This document shows, in pieces, positions 1 to 7,964 of a stretch of DNA of 42,685 nucleotides. The position numbers and the translations under genes are program-made. Origin of the DNA: Flavobacteriaceae bacterium (GTDB lineage Bacteria > Bacteroidota > Bacteroidia > Flavobacteriales > Weeksellaceae); NCBI GenBank assembly GCA_004359435.1, contig PTET01000001.1, positions 791,435 to 834,119 of the forward strand, given 5' to 3'. Numbering within the stretch: the stretch's first letter is position 1; each line of letters begins with the position of its first letter. The notes beneath the pieces are model-generated. The model was given only the letters and a program-made list of their open reading frames with translations. It was not told the DNA's origin and ran no database searches.

Positions 1-78
1 AAAGAAAAAACAAAATCTGATAAAGAAGAGGATGCTAGTGAAGCCGTAAATGAAGTAGAAGAAACAAACGAAGCTTAA
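1..78 (+). CDS. rpsB: 30S ribosomal protein S2, C-terminal end only
   Basis: The window opens inside a reading frame that ends in TAA at 76-78. Its last 25 residues are a charged tail rich in Lys and Glu. No fold can be read from so short a piece. The call rests on position: in Bacteroidota and most bacteria rpsB lies directly upstream of tsf, and flavobacterial S2 proteins often carry an acidic low-complexity C-terminal extension like this one. The 5' part lies outside the window. Confidence 0.75.
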   Translation, partial: KEKTKSDKEEDASEAVNEVEETNEA

Positions 79-122
79 TTTACATCTAAAACTAATTTTC
101 TATAAAGGAGAATCAAACTTAT

Positions 123-155
123 TAGTCTATACTTTTTTAGGTATAGACTATTTTT
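123..155 (+). terminator. Hairpin plus T-tract between rpsB and tsf
   Basis: A perfect 10-bp stem (TAGTCTATAC at 123-132 and GTATAGACTA at 141-150) with an 8-nt loop is followed by TTTTT. It looks like an intrinsic terminator or attenuator. It lies between two genes that are usually co-transcribed, so it may give partial termination. The stem is AT-rich and so only moderately stable. Confidence 0.55.
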
Positions 156-177
156 ATAAATAAAAAAAACGATTGTT

Positions 178-996
178 ATGAGTATTACTGCAGCAGAAGT
201 AAGCAAACTAAGAAATACCACAGGAGCGGGTATGATGGACTGTAAAAAAGCTTTGGTAGAAGCCGAAGGTGATTTCGAAAAAGCCATTGAAATTCTAAGA
301 AAGAAAGGACAAAAAGTTGCCGCAAATAGAGCAGACAGAGATAGTACAGAAGGGGCTGCCATTTCGGTTGTAAATTCTGATAGAACCAAAGGAGCATCTA
401 TCAAACTTAATTGTGAAACCGATTTCGTAGCCAAAAACGAAGATTTCGTAAAATTAGCTACCCAAATCGCCGAAAAAGCTTTGGAAGTTTCTTCTTTGGA
501 TGAGCTTTTGGCTACTCAATTTGGAGATCTTTCTCTTGCTGACAAATTGGTTGAGCAAACTGGGGTGATCGGAGAAAAAATCGAAGTAGGTGATTTCGCT
601 ATTTTGGAGGCTCCTTTTGTAGGAAACTACATCCACGCAGGAAATAAAATTGCTACTTTGGTAGGACTTTCTAAGCCAGTAGATGGTGCAGCAGAAGTTG
701 CCAAAGATGTGGCTATGCAAGTTGCAGCCATGAATCCTGTTGCCCTTAACGAAACCGAAGTAGACAGTCAAATCATCGAAAAAGAACTAGAAATCGCCAA
801 AGATCAACTTAGACAAGAAGGTAAACCAGAAGAAATGCTAGAAAACATTGCCAAAGGTAAATTGCAACGTTTCTTTAAAGATAATACTTTGGTTCATCAA
901 TCTTTCATCAAAGATGGTAACCTTACTATTGAAGCCTATGTAAAGACTTTGGATAAAGATTTGCAAGTGGTTTCTTTCAAACGTGTAAGCATCTAA
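178..996 (+). CDS. tsf: Translation elongation factor Ts
   Basis: This 272-residue protein is the guanine-nucleotide exchange factor for EF-Tu in the cytoplasm. The N-terminal UBA-like segment has the family signature LRNTTGAGMMDCKKALVEA at about residues 11-29. The exchange core motif TDFVAKNEDF follows at about 80-90, and the C-terminal dimerisation part ends in QVVSFKRVSI. Length and start are normal. It follows rpsB after a 99-nt gap that contains a hairpin, and it is closed by an intrinsic terminator. Confidence 0.97.
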   Translation: MSITAAEVSKLRNTTGAGMMDCKKALVEAEGDFEKAIEILRKKGQKVAANRADRDSTEGAAISVVNSDRTKGASIKLNCETDFVAKNEDFVKLATQIAEKALEVSSLDELLATQFGDLSLADKLVEQTGVIGEKIEVGDFAILEAPFVGNYIHAGNKIATLVGLSKPVDGAAEVAKDVAMQVAAMNPVALNETEVDSQIIEKELEIAKDQLRQEGKPEEMLENIAKGKLQRFFKDNTLVHQSFIKDGNLTIEAYVKTLDKDLQVVSFKRVSI

Positions 997-1030
997 AAAT
1001 AGATATTAAGTTATCTTGTTATTGTTTGAT

Positions 1031-1063
1031 AAAAAACTCTTTCATTTTTGGAAGAGTTTTTTT
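1031..1063 (+). terminator. Intrinsic terminator after tsf
   Basis: AAAAAACTCTT (1031-1041) pairs with AAGAGTTTTTT (1052-1062) around a 10-nt loop, with the T-run forming the descending arm. It lies 35 nt past the tsf stop codon. Confidence 0.8.
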
Positions 1064-1113
1064 GTTTTCCTTAATTTATTGATTAGCTTTAAACCAAATT
1101 TAATACTTCATAC

Positions 1114-1521
1114 ATGAAATCTTTAACCACAACTTTTTTGGGCTTAGCTCTTTTGGCAAGTGTTGCTAGCTGTAAAAAATCAACCGAGCAAAATGAGGCT
1201 CAAACCATTCAAACGCCACCTCTATCGAATTGTAATGGGACTTTTCAAGGAGTACTACCTTGTGCTGACTGTGCGGGAATTGACACCACCTTAACTCTGA
1301 ATCTAGATCAGACTTTCCAATTTGTAACGGCTTACCAAGGAAAACCTGGGAAACCTTTCGAAGAAACTGGTACTTTTACTATAGAGGCAGACGTGGTTAC
1401 TTTGAACGGTAAGTCCGGATTTACTAAGAAATTTGGTATCGAAGGGAGAAACCTAGTTGAACTAGATCTTGAAGGTAAAAAAATTGAAACTCAGGCTAAT
1501 GTTACCTTATTTAAGATGTAA
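1114..1521 (+). CDS. NlpE-like envelope lipoprotein
   Basis: This 135-residue lipoprotein has an N-terminal signal ending in a lipobox (LASVASC, Cys20). It is followed by a polar linker and the NlpE N-terminal domain signature GVLPCADCAGI with its CxxC pair (Cys50 and Cys53). In Escherichia coli NlpE is an outer-membrane lipoprotein linked to copper tolerance and surface sensing through Cpx. Bacteroidota have short single-domain versions whose role is less clear. The size fits the N-terminal domain alone. The gene is monocistronic, with terminators on both sides. Family membership is clear; the function is inferred. Confidence 0.85.
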   Translation: MKSLTTTFLGLALLASVASCKKSTEQNEAQTIQTPPLSNCNGTFQGVLPCADCAGIDTTLTLNLDQTFQFVTAYQGKPGKPFEETGTFTIEADVVTLNGKSGFTKKFGIEGRNLVELDLEGKKIETQANVTLFKM

Positions 1522-1542
1522 TAATTTATAGTTTGAATAATG

Positions 1543-1568
1543 AAAGCGGTATTTATACCGCTTTTTTT
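1543..1568 (+). terminator. Intrinsic terminator after the NlpE-like gene
   Basis: AAAGCGGTAT (1543-1552) pairs with ATACCGCTTT (1555-1564), followed by a T-run. It overlaps the stop codon of the convergent DUF1569 gene. The other strand has no good T-tract, so it mainly serves the plus strand. Confidence 0.75.
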
Positions 1569-2029
1569 ATGTCTCTTATAATTTTGAGGTGATGTCGGGT
1601 GTGGATGGGTAAAAACGCCAAAGTTTTCTTTAAGTTTAAATGTCCAAACATGGGGTGATTGAAAAAGGCGTTCTTTTGCAAGGAGGGAAGTTGGGAAATC
1701 TGCTGCTGAATTTTTTCAAGCAATTCTAGAGTATATTCACTGTTAAAATCTGGTTTGGGCCTTGTTGGTTTGGGTGCTTTGGCTTTTTTTCTAGGGATAT
1801 ATCCAAAGAAGAATATTAGGGATTTGCTAAAACTTGATTTGGGTTTATACTGCCTGGGTTCAGACTTTAATAGCTCAGAGAACACTCGGTTGATAACCAG
1901 CAAACAGTGGTCTAAATGCTAGCCTAGGCTAGAATCAGAAACGCTTTCTGCCTTTAAATTTGCCAAAGGGATCAAACTTTTGAGTAAATTTAACTGAGAG
2001 GTTAGTGTAACTAGATTGTTGTCTTGCAT
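1553..2029 (-). pseudogene. DUF1569 (DinB-like) protein interrupted by an in-frame amber codon
   Basis: Read from ATG at 2029 the frame is 159 codons long, but codon 37 is TAG (1919-1921, minus strand). Translation before it ends SDSSLG; after it the frame continues HLDHCLLVINRVFSELL. DUF1569-like proteins of flavobacteria have, as I recall them, a Trp at this place (GWxLDH), so a single TGG to TAG change is the simplest explanation. The rest is intact and includes the PRKKAKAPKP stretch and the C-terminal HPMFGHLNLKK and HTRHHLKI motifs with the metal-site-like histidines. Start ATG lies just upstream of the end of the AlkC gene, in the same direction. A sequencing error or translation from an internal start at 1903 are alternatives. 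Confidence 0.75.
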
Positions 2030-2032
2030 GGT

Positions 2033-3142
2033 TTAATCTTGATAGTTAAAAGCATAAGATTCAAAAGGGATTCCATTGAAGGCCAAGGCAATTTTTTGTA
2101 TTCCTGGATAATAGGTTCTGGTTGAAATCGCTTTAAAACTGTGTTTTCTCTCTAGTGTATATTTTGTCTTAGGAAGATAGGATTTTTCTGAAATCTTAAA
2201 TACTTTTTTTCCGTAATCACCATTTTTTCTAAGAAAATAAAGGTGGTATTCGATCCGAATAAGTAGGGGTGAATTTAAATCGTGCCAAAAATCAAACGAA
2301 AAGGCCAAGGGTATTTCTGGATTTACATTTGGGTTTAAAAATGCAAATTTTTCCATTTTTATGGAATTAGCATGGCTATAACCAAAGAATTGTAAGGCTC
2401 TTGGATTTCCTTCTTTTAACAGCGTTCTAAGAGCATGTTTAAAGATCCAAAGGGTATTTACATGGCTAGAAAAATGTTTTTCTACAAAATCTAAAACCAA
2501 ACTGGGATGATTTTTAGATACATCATTCAGGTGATTGGCTACTGACTTTTGAACATATTTAGAAGGATCTTCCAAAAGTGGTTCTAAAAGAGAGAAAGAA
2601 ATCTCTGGGCTTTCTTTGATTTCAACCAAAACACCACCCCAAGGAAGCAGAGGACGGCTTCCTTCACTGGCAAGTCTTCGAAGGTGTGGATCTTCAGAGT
2701 TTAACCATTTTCTCAAATAAGGGATGCATTTTTGGAGATCTTTCTTTAAAAATGCCCGAATGGCAAATTCACCAGAGCTAAAAGCTGTTAATTTTTCTAA
2801 TGCTTCAAAAGATTTTTCAAAATGATTTAGACCATACCCAGCGAAGTATTGGGGTAAGAAAATACATTCTAAATTCCCTTCTTTGATTCCGTTTTGCAAC
2901 AATTCATCTTTGAGTTGAATAATGAGTTTTTGGTTTTTGGTAAAATCATCACTTAAAAATTCATGTAAACTATTTGAAAGTAGATTACTCCTTTCTTTGA
3001 GTGATAGCGAAGGCCAAAGAGGGTTTTTGTAGCTAAAGGCTTCAAATGCTTCCAGGTTAAAGGGAGGATATATTTTTTTTAATGAACCGATTAGTTTTTC
3101 GAAAAAAACATCGTTGTATAGATCTTTAAGCAGAGTGGACAT
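2033..3142 (-). CDS. DNA alkylation repair protein, AlkC type with Ig-like C-terminus
   Basis: About 369 residues. AlkC/AlkD proteins are HEAT-repeat DNA glycosylases that remove alkylated bases such as 3-methyladenine. AlkC-type signatures are visible: SSGEFAIRAFL near residue 125, LASEGSRPLLPWG near 155, YVQKSVANHLNDVSK near 195, and LWIFKHALRTLLKEGNPRAL near 235. After the HEAT region comes a beta-rich stretch (EYHLYFLRKNG through STRTYYPGIQ) that matches the Ig-like domain of AlkC proteins. I chose ATG at 3142 because it overlaps the Dus stop codon as TAATG, which suggests translational coupling. The longer frame to 3190 lies inside the Dus gene. Confidence 0.88.
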   Translation of the reverse strand: MSTLLKDLYNDVFFEKLIGSLKKIYPPFNLEAFEAFSYKNPLWPSLSLKERSNLLSNSLHEFLSDDFTKNQKLIIQLKDELLQNGIKEGNLECIFLPQYFAGYGLNHFEKSFEALEKLTAFSSGEFAIRAFLKKDLQKCIPYLRKWLNSEDPHLRRLASEGSRPLLPWGGVLVEIKESPEISFSLLEPLLEDPSKYVQKSVANHLNDVSKNHPSLVLDFVEKHFSSHVNTLWIFKHALRTLLKEGNPRALQFFGYSHANSIKMEKFAFLNPNVNPEIPLAFSFDFWHDLNSPLLIRIEYHLYFLRKNGDYGKKVFKISEKSYLPKTKYTLERKHSFKAISTRTYYPGIQKIALAFNGIPFESYAFNYQD

Positions 3143-4107
3143 TAGTAATTTTGTTTTTTGGCATTCTGAAAAATTTCTTCTACCGCCCATTGGTAGTTTT
3201 TGGTATTGCTGGCTTTTTTAATTTTTTTATACACCTTGGCGCTTTCAGGAAAACTGTAAGAAAAATATTCCCAAAACCCGAGCATTTTCATTTTTATCGG
3301 CGTTGGACCAGAAGAAGTAGAGAGGTAGTGCGTATATAAATCGTTATGATATTCTTCTAGTTTTCGGTATCTATCCACGGGATATTCCAAAGTATCTTCA
3401 TGAATCATTTTTGCCAAAAACGGATCTTGCAAAAGCCCTCGACCGATGAGAAAATGCTGTATTTCTGGAATCGCCTTTTTGATTTCTCTAAATTTTTCTA
3501 CCGAGGTGATGTCGCCATTGTAATAAAGCGGATGTTTGGTTTTGCCTATGCAAGTAGAAAATGCCTCTAAATCTGCCTGTTTTTTGTATAAATCTACTCC
3601 TAATCGGGCATGGATAGCAACAAACTCCAAATCAAAGGCATCAAGGGTAGAAAAAGTATCCAAGATCTCTGTTTTTTCTAGGTAGCCCAATCTCATTTTA
3701 AGGGAGATTTTAACTTCATTTTGGCTACAAGCTTTTTCTAGTATTTCTCCAATTTTATCGGGATGACAAATAAGACCACTTCCCATTGCCTTTTTAGCCA
3801 CCATGGGGTAGGGGCAGCCTAGATTCCAGTTGAGCTCTTTGTAACCCAGAGCGCTTATGTATTCTAAAACAAACATAAACTCATCCACCTGGTTGCACAT
3901 TACCTGTGGAGTTAACCACTTTTGATTTTGGTTGTTGTCAGGGGCTAAATCTCTTTGGTAAACTTTTTTGATGTCCAGTTTTCCATTGAGCCGAATATAG
4001 GGTGCAAAAAATCGATCAATTCCTCCAAACTGATTCGAAATCGCATTTCGAAAATGGAAATCGGTAAATCCTTGAAGGGGAGAACCAAGCAAAATAGGGT
4101 CGTTCAT
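3142..4107 (-). CDS. tRNA-dihydrouridine synthase
   Basis: A flavoenzyme that reduces uridines in tRNA with FMN and NADPH. The N-terminus MNDPILLGSPLQGFTDFHFR is the Dus start signature. The catalytic Cys lies in NWNLGCPYPMVAKKAMGSG, and the FMN-phosphate region reads NGDIT and LIGRGLLQDP. The C-terminal helical domain is short. It most resembles the DusC-like branch. A longer start at 4146 is possible, but the extra 13 residues are not typical and that region overlaps a terminator stem. It couples to the downstream AlkC gene through a 1-nt overlap. Confidence 0.9.
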   Translation of the reverse strand: MNDPILLGSPLQGFTDFHFRNAISNQFGGIDRFFAPYIRLNGKLDIKKVYQRDLAPDNNQNQKWLTPQVMCNQVDEFMFVLEYISALGYKELNWNLGCPYPMVAKKAMGSGLICHPDKIGEILEKACSQNEVKISLKMRLGYLEKTEILDTFSTLDAFDLEFVAIHARLGVDLYKKQADLEAFSTCIGKTKHPLYYNGDITSVEKFREIKKAIPEIQHFLIGRGLLQDPFLAKMIHEDTLEYPVDRYRKLEEYHNDLYTHYLSTSSGPTPIKMKMLGFWEYFSYSFPESAKVYKKIKKASNTKNYQWAVEEIFQNAKKQNY

Positions 4108-4145
4108 ATGTGCAAGAAATCGGGTATTAATAGGGATAGGAATCA

Positions 4146-4174
4146 AAATAAAAACCTCCCATTTTTGGTGGGAG
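4146..4174 (-). terminator. Intrinsic terminator after the M42 peptidase gene
   Basis: On the minus strand CTCCCA (4174-4169) and TGGGAG (4161-4156) form a GC-rich stem with a 7-nt loop, followed by GTTTTTATTTT. It separates the M42 peptidase from Dus. Confidence 0.75.
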
Positions 4175-4184
4175 ATTTTAAACT

Positions 4185-5276
4185 TTATGTGGTTTTTATG
4201 TATCTGAAATCTTGGTTGTTCTTGATTTTTTTCAAACTCAGATAAATTAGCTCAATTACGGCTTCTACATCTTTTTTGTGAACCATCTCAACGGTTGTGT
4301 GCATGTATCGAAGTGGAAGGGAGATTAGCGCAGAGGGAACACCACCATTTGAATATGCAAAAGCATCTGTATCTGTTCCTGTGAATCTAGAGGCAGCCAT
4401 TCTTTGGATAGGAATTTTGTTTTCTTCTGCCGTATCCAAAATGAGTTCTCTAAGGTTATTTTGCACCGCTGGAGCATAGGTGATTCCTGCTCCTTTTCCG
4501 CACTGTACATCTCCTTGTTTAATTTTGTTCATCATCGGCGTTGTGGTGTCATGGGTTACATCGGTAACAATAGCCACATGAGGTTTGATGGTTTGGGTTA
4601 TCATTTCTGCTCCGTGAAGACCTACTTCTTCTTGAACAGAATTGGTGATGTAAAGTCCAAAATCTAGTTTGTCTTTGTTTTCAGAAAGTAGTCGAGCTAC
4701 TTGGGCAATCATGAATCCTCCCATTCGGTTGTCTAGGGCTCTACAGACATAGTAGTTTTTGTTGAGGATATGGAAAGTATCAGGATAGGTAATTACGCAC
4801 CCCACATGAACCCCCAGTTTTTCAACTTCTTCTTTGTCTTTGGCGCCTATATCAATCCAAATGTTGTCTTGTTTAGGGGTTTCTTCTCCTTCTTTTCGAA
4901 CATGGATCGCTGGCCAACCAAAAACACCTTCTACAATTCCATTTTTGGTATGAATATTCACTCTTTTTGAAGGTGCGATTTGGTGATCAGATCCTCCGTT
5001 TCTAACCACATAAATAAGTCCATTGTCTGTGATGTAATTGACATACCAAGAGATTTCATCTGCATGAGCTTCAATGACAACTTTGTACTTGGCCTCTGGG
5101 TTGATAATTCCATAGGCAGTTCCATAATTGTCCACTTCAATTTTATCTACATAGGGTTTTAGATAATCTATCCAGATTTTTTGTCCTTCTTTTTCGTAAC
5201 CCGTTGGAGAGGTTACATTGAGGTATTTCTCTAAAAATTCTTCAGCCTTTGGGGTGATTATTTTTGCTTTTGCCAT
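4185..5276 (-). CDS. M42 family metallopeptidase (aminopeptidase)
   Basis: 363 residues. M42 peptidases are cytoplasmic, dinuclear-metal aminopeptidases that form large tetrahedral shells and trim peptides. The ligand set is complete: HAD (His71 and Asp73), the bridging ALDNR Asp, the general base and ligand pair in QEEVG, the VTDVTHD Asp, and the distal RYMHTTVEM His near the C-terminus. I start at ATG 5276 (MAKAKIITPK); the in-frame ATG at 5306 would add ten unusual residues. It is read divergently from the small gene at 5323. Substrate cannot be told from sequence; glutamyl aminopeptidase and 'cellulase M' are common labels for this family. Confidence 0.92.
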   Translation of the reverse strand: MAKAKIITPKAEEFLEKYLNVTSPTGYEKEGQKIWIDYLKPYVDKIEVDNYGTAYGIINPEAKYKVVIEAHADEISWYVNYITDNGLIYVVRNGGSDHQIAPSKRVNIHTKNGIVEGVFGWPAIHVRKEGEETPKQDNIWIDIGAKDKEEVEKLGVHVGCVITYPDTFHILNKNYYVCRALDNRMGGFMIAQVARLLSENKDKLDFGLYITNSVQEEVGLHGAEMITQTIKPHVAIVTDVTHDTTTPMMNKIKQGDVQCGKGAGITYAPAVQNNLRELILDTAEENKIPIQRMAASRFTGTDTDAFAYSNGGVPSALISLPLRYMHTTVEMVHKKDVEAVIELIYLSLKKIKNNQDFRYIKTT

Positions 5277-5322
5277 ATCGATTTCAAGAATCTTAATTAA
5301 ACTCATCCAAAGAGAAACAGAA

Positions 5323-5544
5323 ATGACCGCTTACGACATGCTCAAAAAGCTCAAAGGAGGATTTATAGCTTTTGGTTGGCAAGCCCAAGCAGGATTATTC
5401 GAACAAAATTTAAAAGATACTTTTCAACCCGATAATCGAAAGGAAGACCTTTTTATTCAGGTAATTTTACAAAATGCCTTTCGATCAGGTAGACTCATTC
5501 CTATCCAAATTATGTTAATGGATGAAGCAGCAGCTGGTTATTAA
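5323..5544 (+). CDS. Small hypothetical protein, 73 residues
   Basis: I do not recognise this family. The frame starts at ATG 5323 (MTAYDMLKKLKGG) and ends with MLMDEAAAGY. It has no signal peptide, no clear membrane helix and no Cys. It begins with a short amphipathic helix, and a predicted helix-rich stretch EDLFIQVILQNAFRSGR lies in the second half. It starts 46 bp from the divergent M42 gene and ends 4 bp from the convergent ABM gene, and this tight packing supports a real gene. An in-frame extension upstream to 5218 lies antisense to the M42 gene and is not used. Confidence 0.55.
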   Translation: MTAYDMLKKLKGGFIAFGWQAQAGLFEQNLKDTFQPDNRKEDLFIQVILQNAFRSGRLIPIQIMLMDEAAAGY

Positions 5545-5548
5545 AAAG

Positions 5549-5854
5549 TTAAGCCAAATCTGATTCAAAAACCTTTTGGTAATACTCCACAACAGGAAAG
5601 GGGTCGTAATAATGGTGGAGCAATTCCTTCCACTTGAGATAACCTTCAGATTGTCTAAAACCAATGGTATGGTCTTCGAGTTTTTCCCATTGTACCAAAA
5701 GCAGATATTTGCCAGAATCCTCTAGACATTTGTGCAAAGTATGTCCTTTGTATCCATCAATGGTGCAAATGTATTTGGATGCGATTTTGAAATCTCTTTC
5801 AAAGTCAGTTTGGTTTTCTTCTTTTACACAAAGCTGCGCAGATTCTAGAATCAT
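5549..5854 (-). CDS. Antibiotic biosynthesis monooxygenase (ABM) family protein
   Basis: 101 residues forming one ferredoxin-like ABM domain. Visible features are the central strand-turn CTIDGYKGHTLHKCLED, the strand KYLLLVQWEKLEDHTIGFRQ and the helix YLKWKELLHHYY. Such dimeric alpha+beta barrels act as cofactor-free monooxygenases, heme-degrading enzymes or small-molecule sensors. The signature here does not tell which. It starts 15 nt after the broken alpha/beta hydrolase gene on the same strand, so the two were probably one transcription unit. Confidence 0.85.
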   Translation of the reverse strand: MILESAQLCVKEENQTDFERDFKIASKYICTIDGYKGHTLHKCLEDSGKYLLLVQWEKLEDHTIGFRQSEGYLKWKELLHHYYDPFPVVEYYQKVFESDLA

Positions 5855-5869
5855 AGATTTACATCAACC

Positions 5870-6521
5870 TTATTGTAAAAAATCCTCCACCAATTTCAAC
5901 ACTTCTTTGGGTTTTTCCCAAGTGGAGAGATGGCCACAGTTTTCGATTTTTACTAGTTTGCTGTTCTTGATTCTTTGGTGCAGGTTTTCGCTTTGGCAAA
6001 AAGGAATTCCTGTGTCATGGTCGGCTCCAATCACAAGGGTTTCTTGGGTGATGTTTTCCATGGGAATCTCTTTTTTGGGTCTTGGAAAATCTCTGAATCG
6101 AGCTCTGTAACCTCTGTTTCCCTCGATAGACATCATGTCCACAATGTTTTGGTAATAGATTTCAACCTTGGATTTGTCGTAAAACAGTTTTTCCAGTTCT
6201 TTTTTCACCATAAAAGGAGGTAGAAAACTTTGTGCGAATTTGTCCATAAAGGGGTTGTTCACAAGTTTGGATTGAGGTACATCAGGTAAGTTTTCACATG
6301 CTCCACCCGCACTGTTCAAAAGTAAGCAAAACCAAAGTTTTTTCCCCATTTCCTCTTTTGTAGTAATGCACTTTTTTACCTTGAACCTCAATGAATTTTG
6401 AATCTGGATAACTGTATTTTTCAATGAATTCTGATAGGGGTTTTTGTGGGGCATAACTGTACATCAGAAATCCCAGAACAAATAGGACAAAAAGCAAAAA
6501 GAGGGTTTTGATGATTTTCAT
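5870..6521 (-). pseudogene. Alpha/beta hydrolase with internal out-of-frame deletion
   Basis: Two frames together describe one hydrolase. The first starts at ATG 6521 with an N-terminal membrane segment (IIKTLFLLFVLFVLGFLMY). It continues through the first strands (FIEVQGKKVHYYKRGNGEKT, LVLL) and then runs into junk and a stop. The second frame resumes at LLLNSAGG and runs to the end. It keeps the acid-residue strand (LVIGADHDTGIP) and the catalytic His (NCGHLSTWEKP). The piece normally between them, with the oxyanion-hole HG and the nucleophile elbow GxSxG, is absent. The frame switch is near 6318-6330. The reconstructed length is about 217 residues against roughly 300 for the family, so about 90 residues are lost. 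It cannot encode an active hydrolase. Confidence 0.85.
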
Positions 6522-6582
6522 ATTGATTTTTTTAGGTGGTTTTGGTCTGTTTCTTTTGTGAATAAAAGCAATTTTTATGAAG

Positions 6583-7830
6583 TCAAAGTCCCAGATTGGC
6601 AGCAAATTCTGGGTTCAGTTCTTTTACTTTTGGACTTTGCCCATAGTAGGCCTTTTCATCTTTGAGGCAGAAACTTTTGCTAAAGGGAGGAATGTAATAC
6701 ACACCTCCAAAAATGATTTTGGGCCAAAGTTTGATGGAGTTGTATCGAAGTTCATACAAAATCTGAAAAAGTCCAGAAAGAGCCAAATTGATAGGATTGT
6801 GGTACAATTCGGGTTGGCCCGTTAGTCCTACAGGTGGTTTTTTCTTGCTGGGAGTGGCATAGGTTCCAAAAAGTCTATCCATAAACATAAAAGGCCCAGA
6901 TTGAATATTGACCACCGTGTGTTCTGCCAGAGCAGAGTGATGGTAATAGTGGAAGGGACCATTTCCGCACATAACAAAAATGGGATAGAGGAATTTGTTG
7001 TTTCGAACCTGTTCATAATAAGCAGAAGTATGGTCGAAAATAGAGAAAATACTCACTATAATTCGGTAATACACAAAGGGCAGAAAAAACATGTCTCCTG
7101 TTTGGTTAAAGAGTTTGGTAAGTATTCCCCCCACCAATATGTAAGCAAAATCTTGCCATACTTTACCTAGTACAAACCAGGGGTCTGCTTGTATATGTGA
7201 GGCAGATGCTAGCGTTGGTGGAACATGGTGAGGCCTGTGTGCAAGAAGCCAAAGCAGTCTGGATTCGTGGCTGAGTCTGTGCCAAGAATATTCTATAAAA
7301 CACATAATGACATAAGAGATGAGTACCGCTTGGTATTTTTCAAGAGAAAACAAAGTAGGTACTTTGTCCACGGTTTGTTCCATCCAAGTGTAAAAGAATT
7401 TGAATCCATAGCCAAGGGAATAATCTTTGCCCATAAGCACAAAAATAAGTCCGCAAATCCAGTACATGACAAAAGCAAAAAGGAATTGAAACCAAACCGT
7501 TCCAGTCATAAAAACCATGGTTCTGTCTTCAATTTCGTATCCCAATTTTTCTTTGTGGAGTTTGATTCCCATAATGGCGATGTAGATTCTAAGACCAAAT
7601 CCCAAGACCAACATCACAAACAAAACAGGATATTCTTTAACGGATTTTTGTAGGAAAGAAGATACCTCAGATACAGTAATAAATTCGCTTAGACCGAGAT
7701 AAAACCCAATGACAAGTCCTACAAATAGGATTCCCCATGCATAGGCCACGGGTCTTACCCAACTCCCAGAAAAATCTTTGGGAAGTTCGCTGTACATAAT
7801 CAGATTGAATAGATTTTTTGCTTTGTTCAT
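6583..7830 (-). CDS. Sterol desaturase / fatty acid hydroxylase family membrane protein (paralogue 1)
   Basis: 415 residues with several membrane helices in the N-terminal half. The diiron histidine clusters of the family are present: HRLSH and HRPHH around residues 185-205, and HYYHH near residue 295. These integral membrane proteins use a diiron centre and O2 to hydroxylate or desaturate lipids. The C-terminal third (PPVGLTGQPELYHNP through FGGVYYIPP) closely matches the protein at 36077-37291, so the two are paralogues. Substrate is unknown; membrane lipid or isoprenoid modification is the inference. The downstream broken hydrolase and ABM gene follow on the same strand. Confidence 0.9.
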   Translation of the reverse strand: MNKAKNLFNLIMYSELPKDFSGSWVRPVAYAWGILFVGLVIGFYLGLSEFITVSEVSSFLQKSVKEYPVLFVMLVLGFGLRIYIAIMGIKLHKEKLGYEIEDRTMVFMTGTVWFQFLFAFVMYWICGLIFVLMGKDYSLGYGFKFFYTWMEQTVDKVPTLFSLEKYQAVLISYVIMCFIEYSWHRLSHESRLLWLLAHRPHHVPPTLASASHIQADPWFVLGKVWQDFAYILVGGILTKLFNQTGDMFFLPFVYYRIIVSIFSIFDHTSAYYEQVRNNKFLYPIFVMCGNGPFHYYHHSALAEHTVVNIQSGPFMFMDRLFGTYATPSKKKPPVGLTGQPELYHNPINLALSGLFQILYELRYNSIKLWPKIIFGGVYYIPPFSKSFCLKDEKAYYGQSPKVKELNPEFAANLGL

Positions 7831-7908
7831 TTTTTATGGTTTTTGGTTTGTCTAAGATAATGATTTATTGAAAACTAAAAATAACAATTTTGATTGTCTA
7901 AAGTTAGG

Positions 7909-7938
7909 TTTGAATGTGAGATTTAGTTGTTATATTTG
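7909..7938 (+). promoter_or_regulatory. Bacteroidota-type promoter for the PPK2 gene
   Basis: TTTG (7909-7912), an 18-nt spacer and TATATTTG (7931-7938) fit the TTTG/TAnnTTTG consensus of the Bacteroidota primary sigma factor. The PPK2 start codon is 27 nt downstream. Confidence 0.7.
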
Positions 7939-7964
7939 AAATAAAATAGCAAAAAATCCTTTCA

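Noticed and set aside
123-155. Riboswitch or r-protein leader upstream of tsf
   Set aside because: It is a single simple hairpin with a T-tract and no conserved junctions; a terminator or attenuator explains it.
1919-1921. Stop-codon reassignment (TAG read as Trp)
   Set aside because: Only one gene shows it, and other genes in the window end normally, for example the sequence TAG after PPK2 frame 1 and the response regulator.
7225-7653. 142-codon frame antisense to sterol-desaturase paralogue 1
   Set aside because: Low-complexity Lys/Phe-rich product without family features, opposite a well-supported membrane enzyme.
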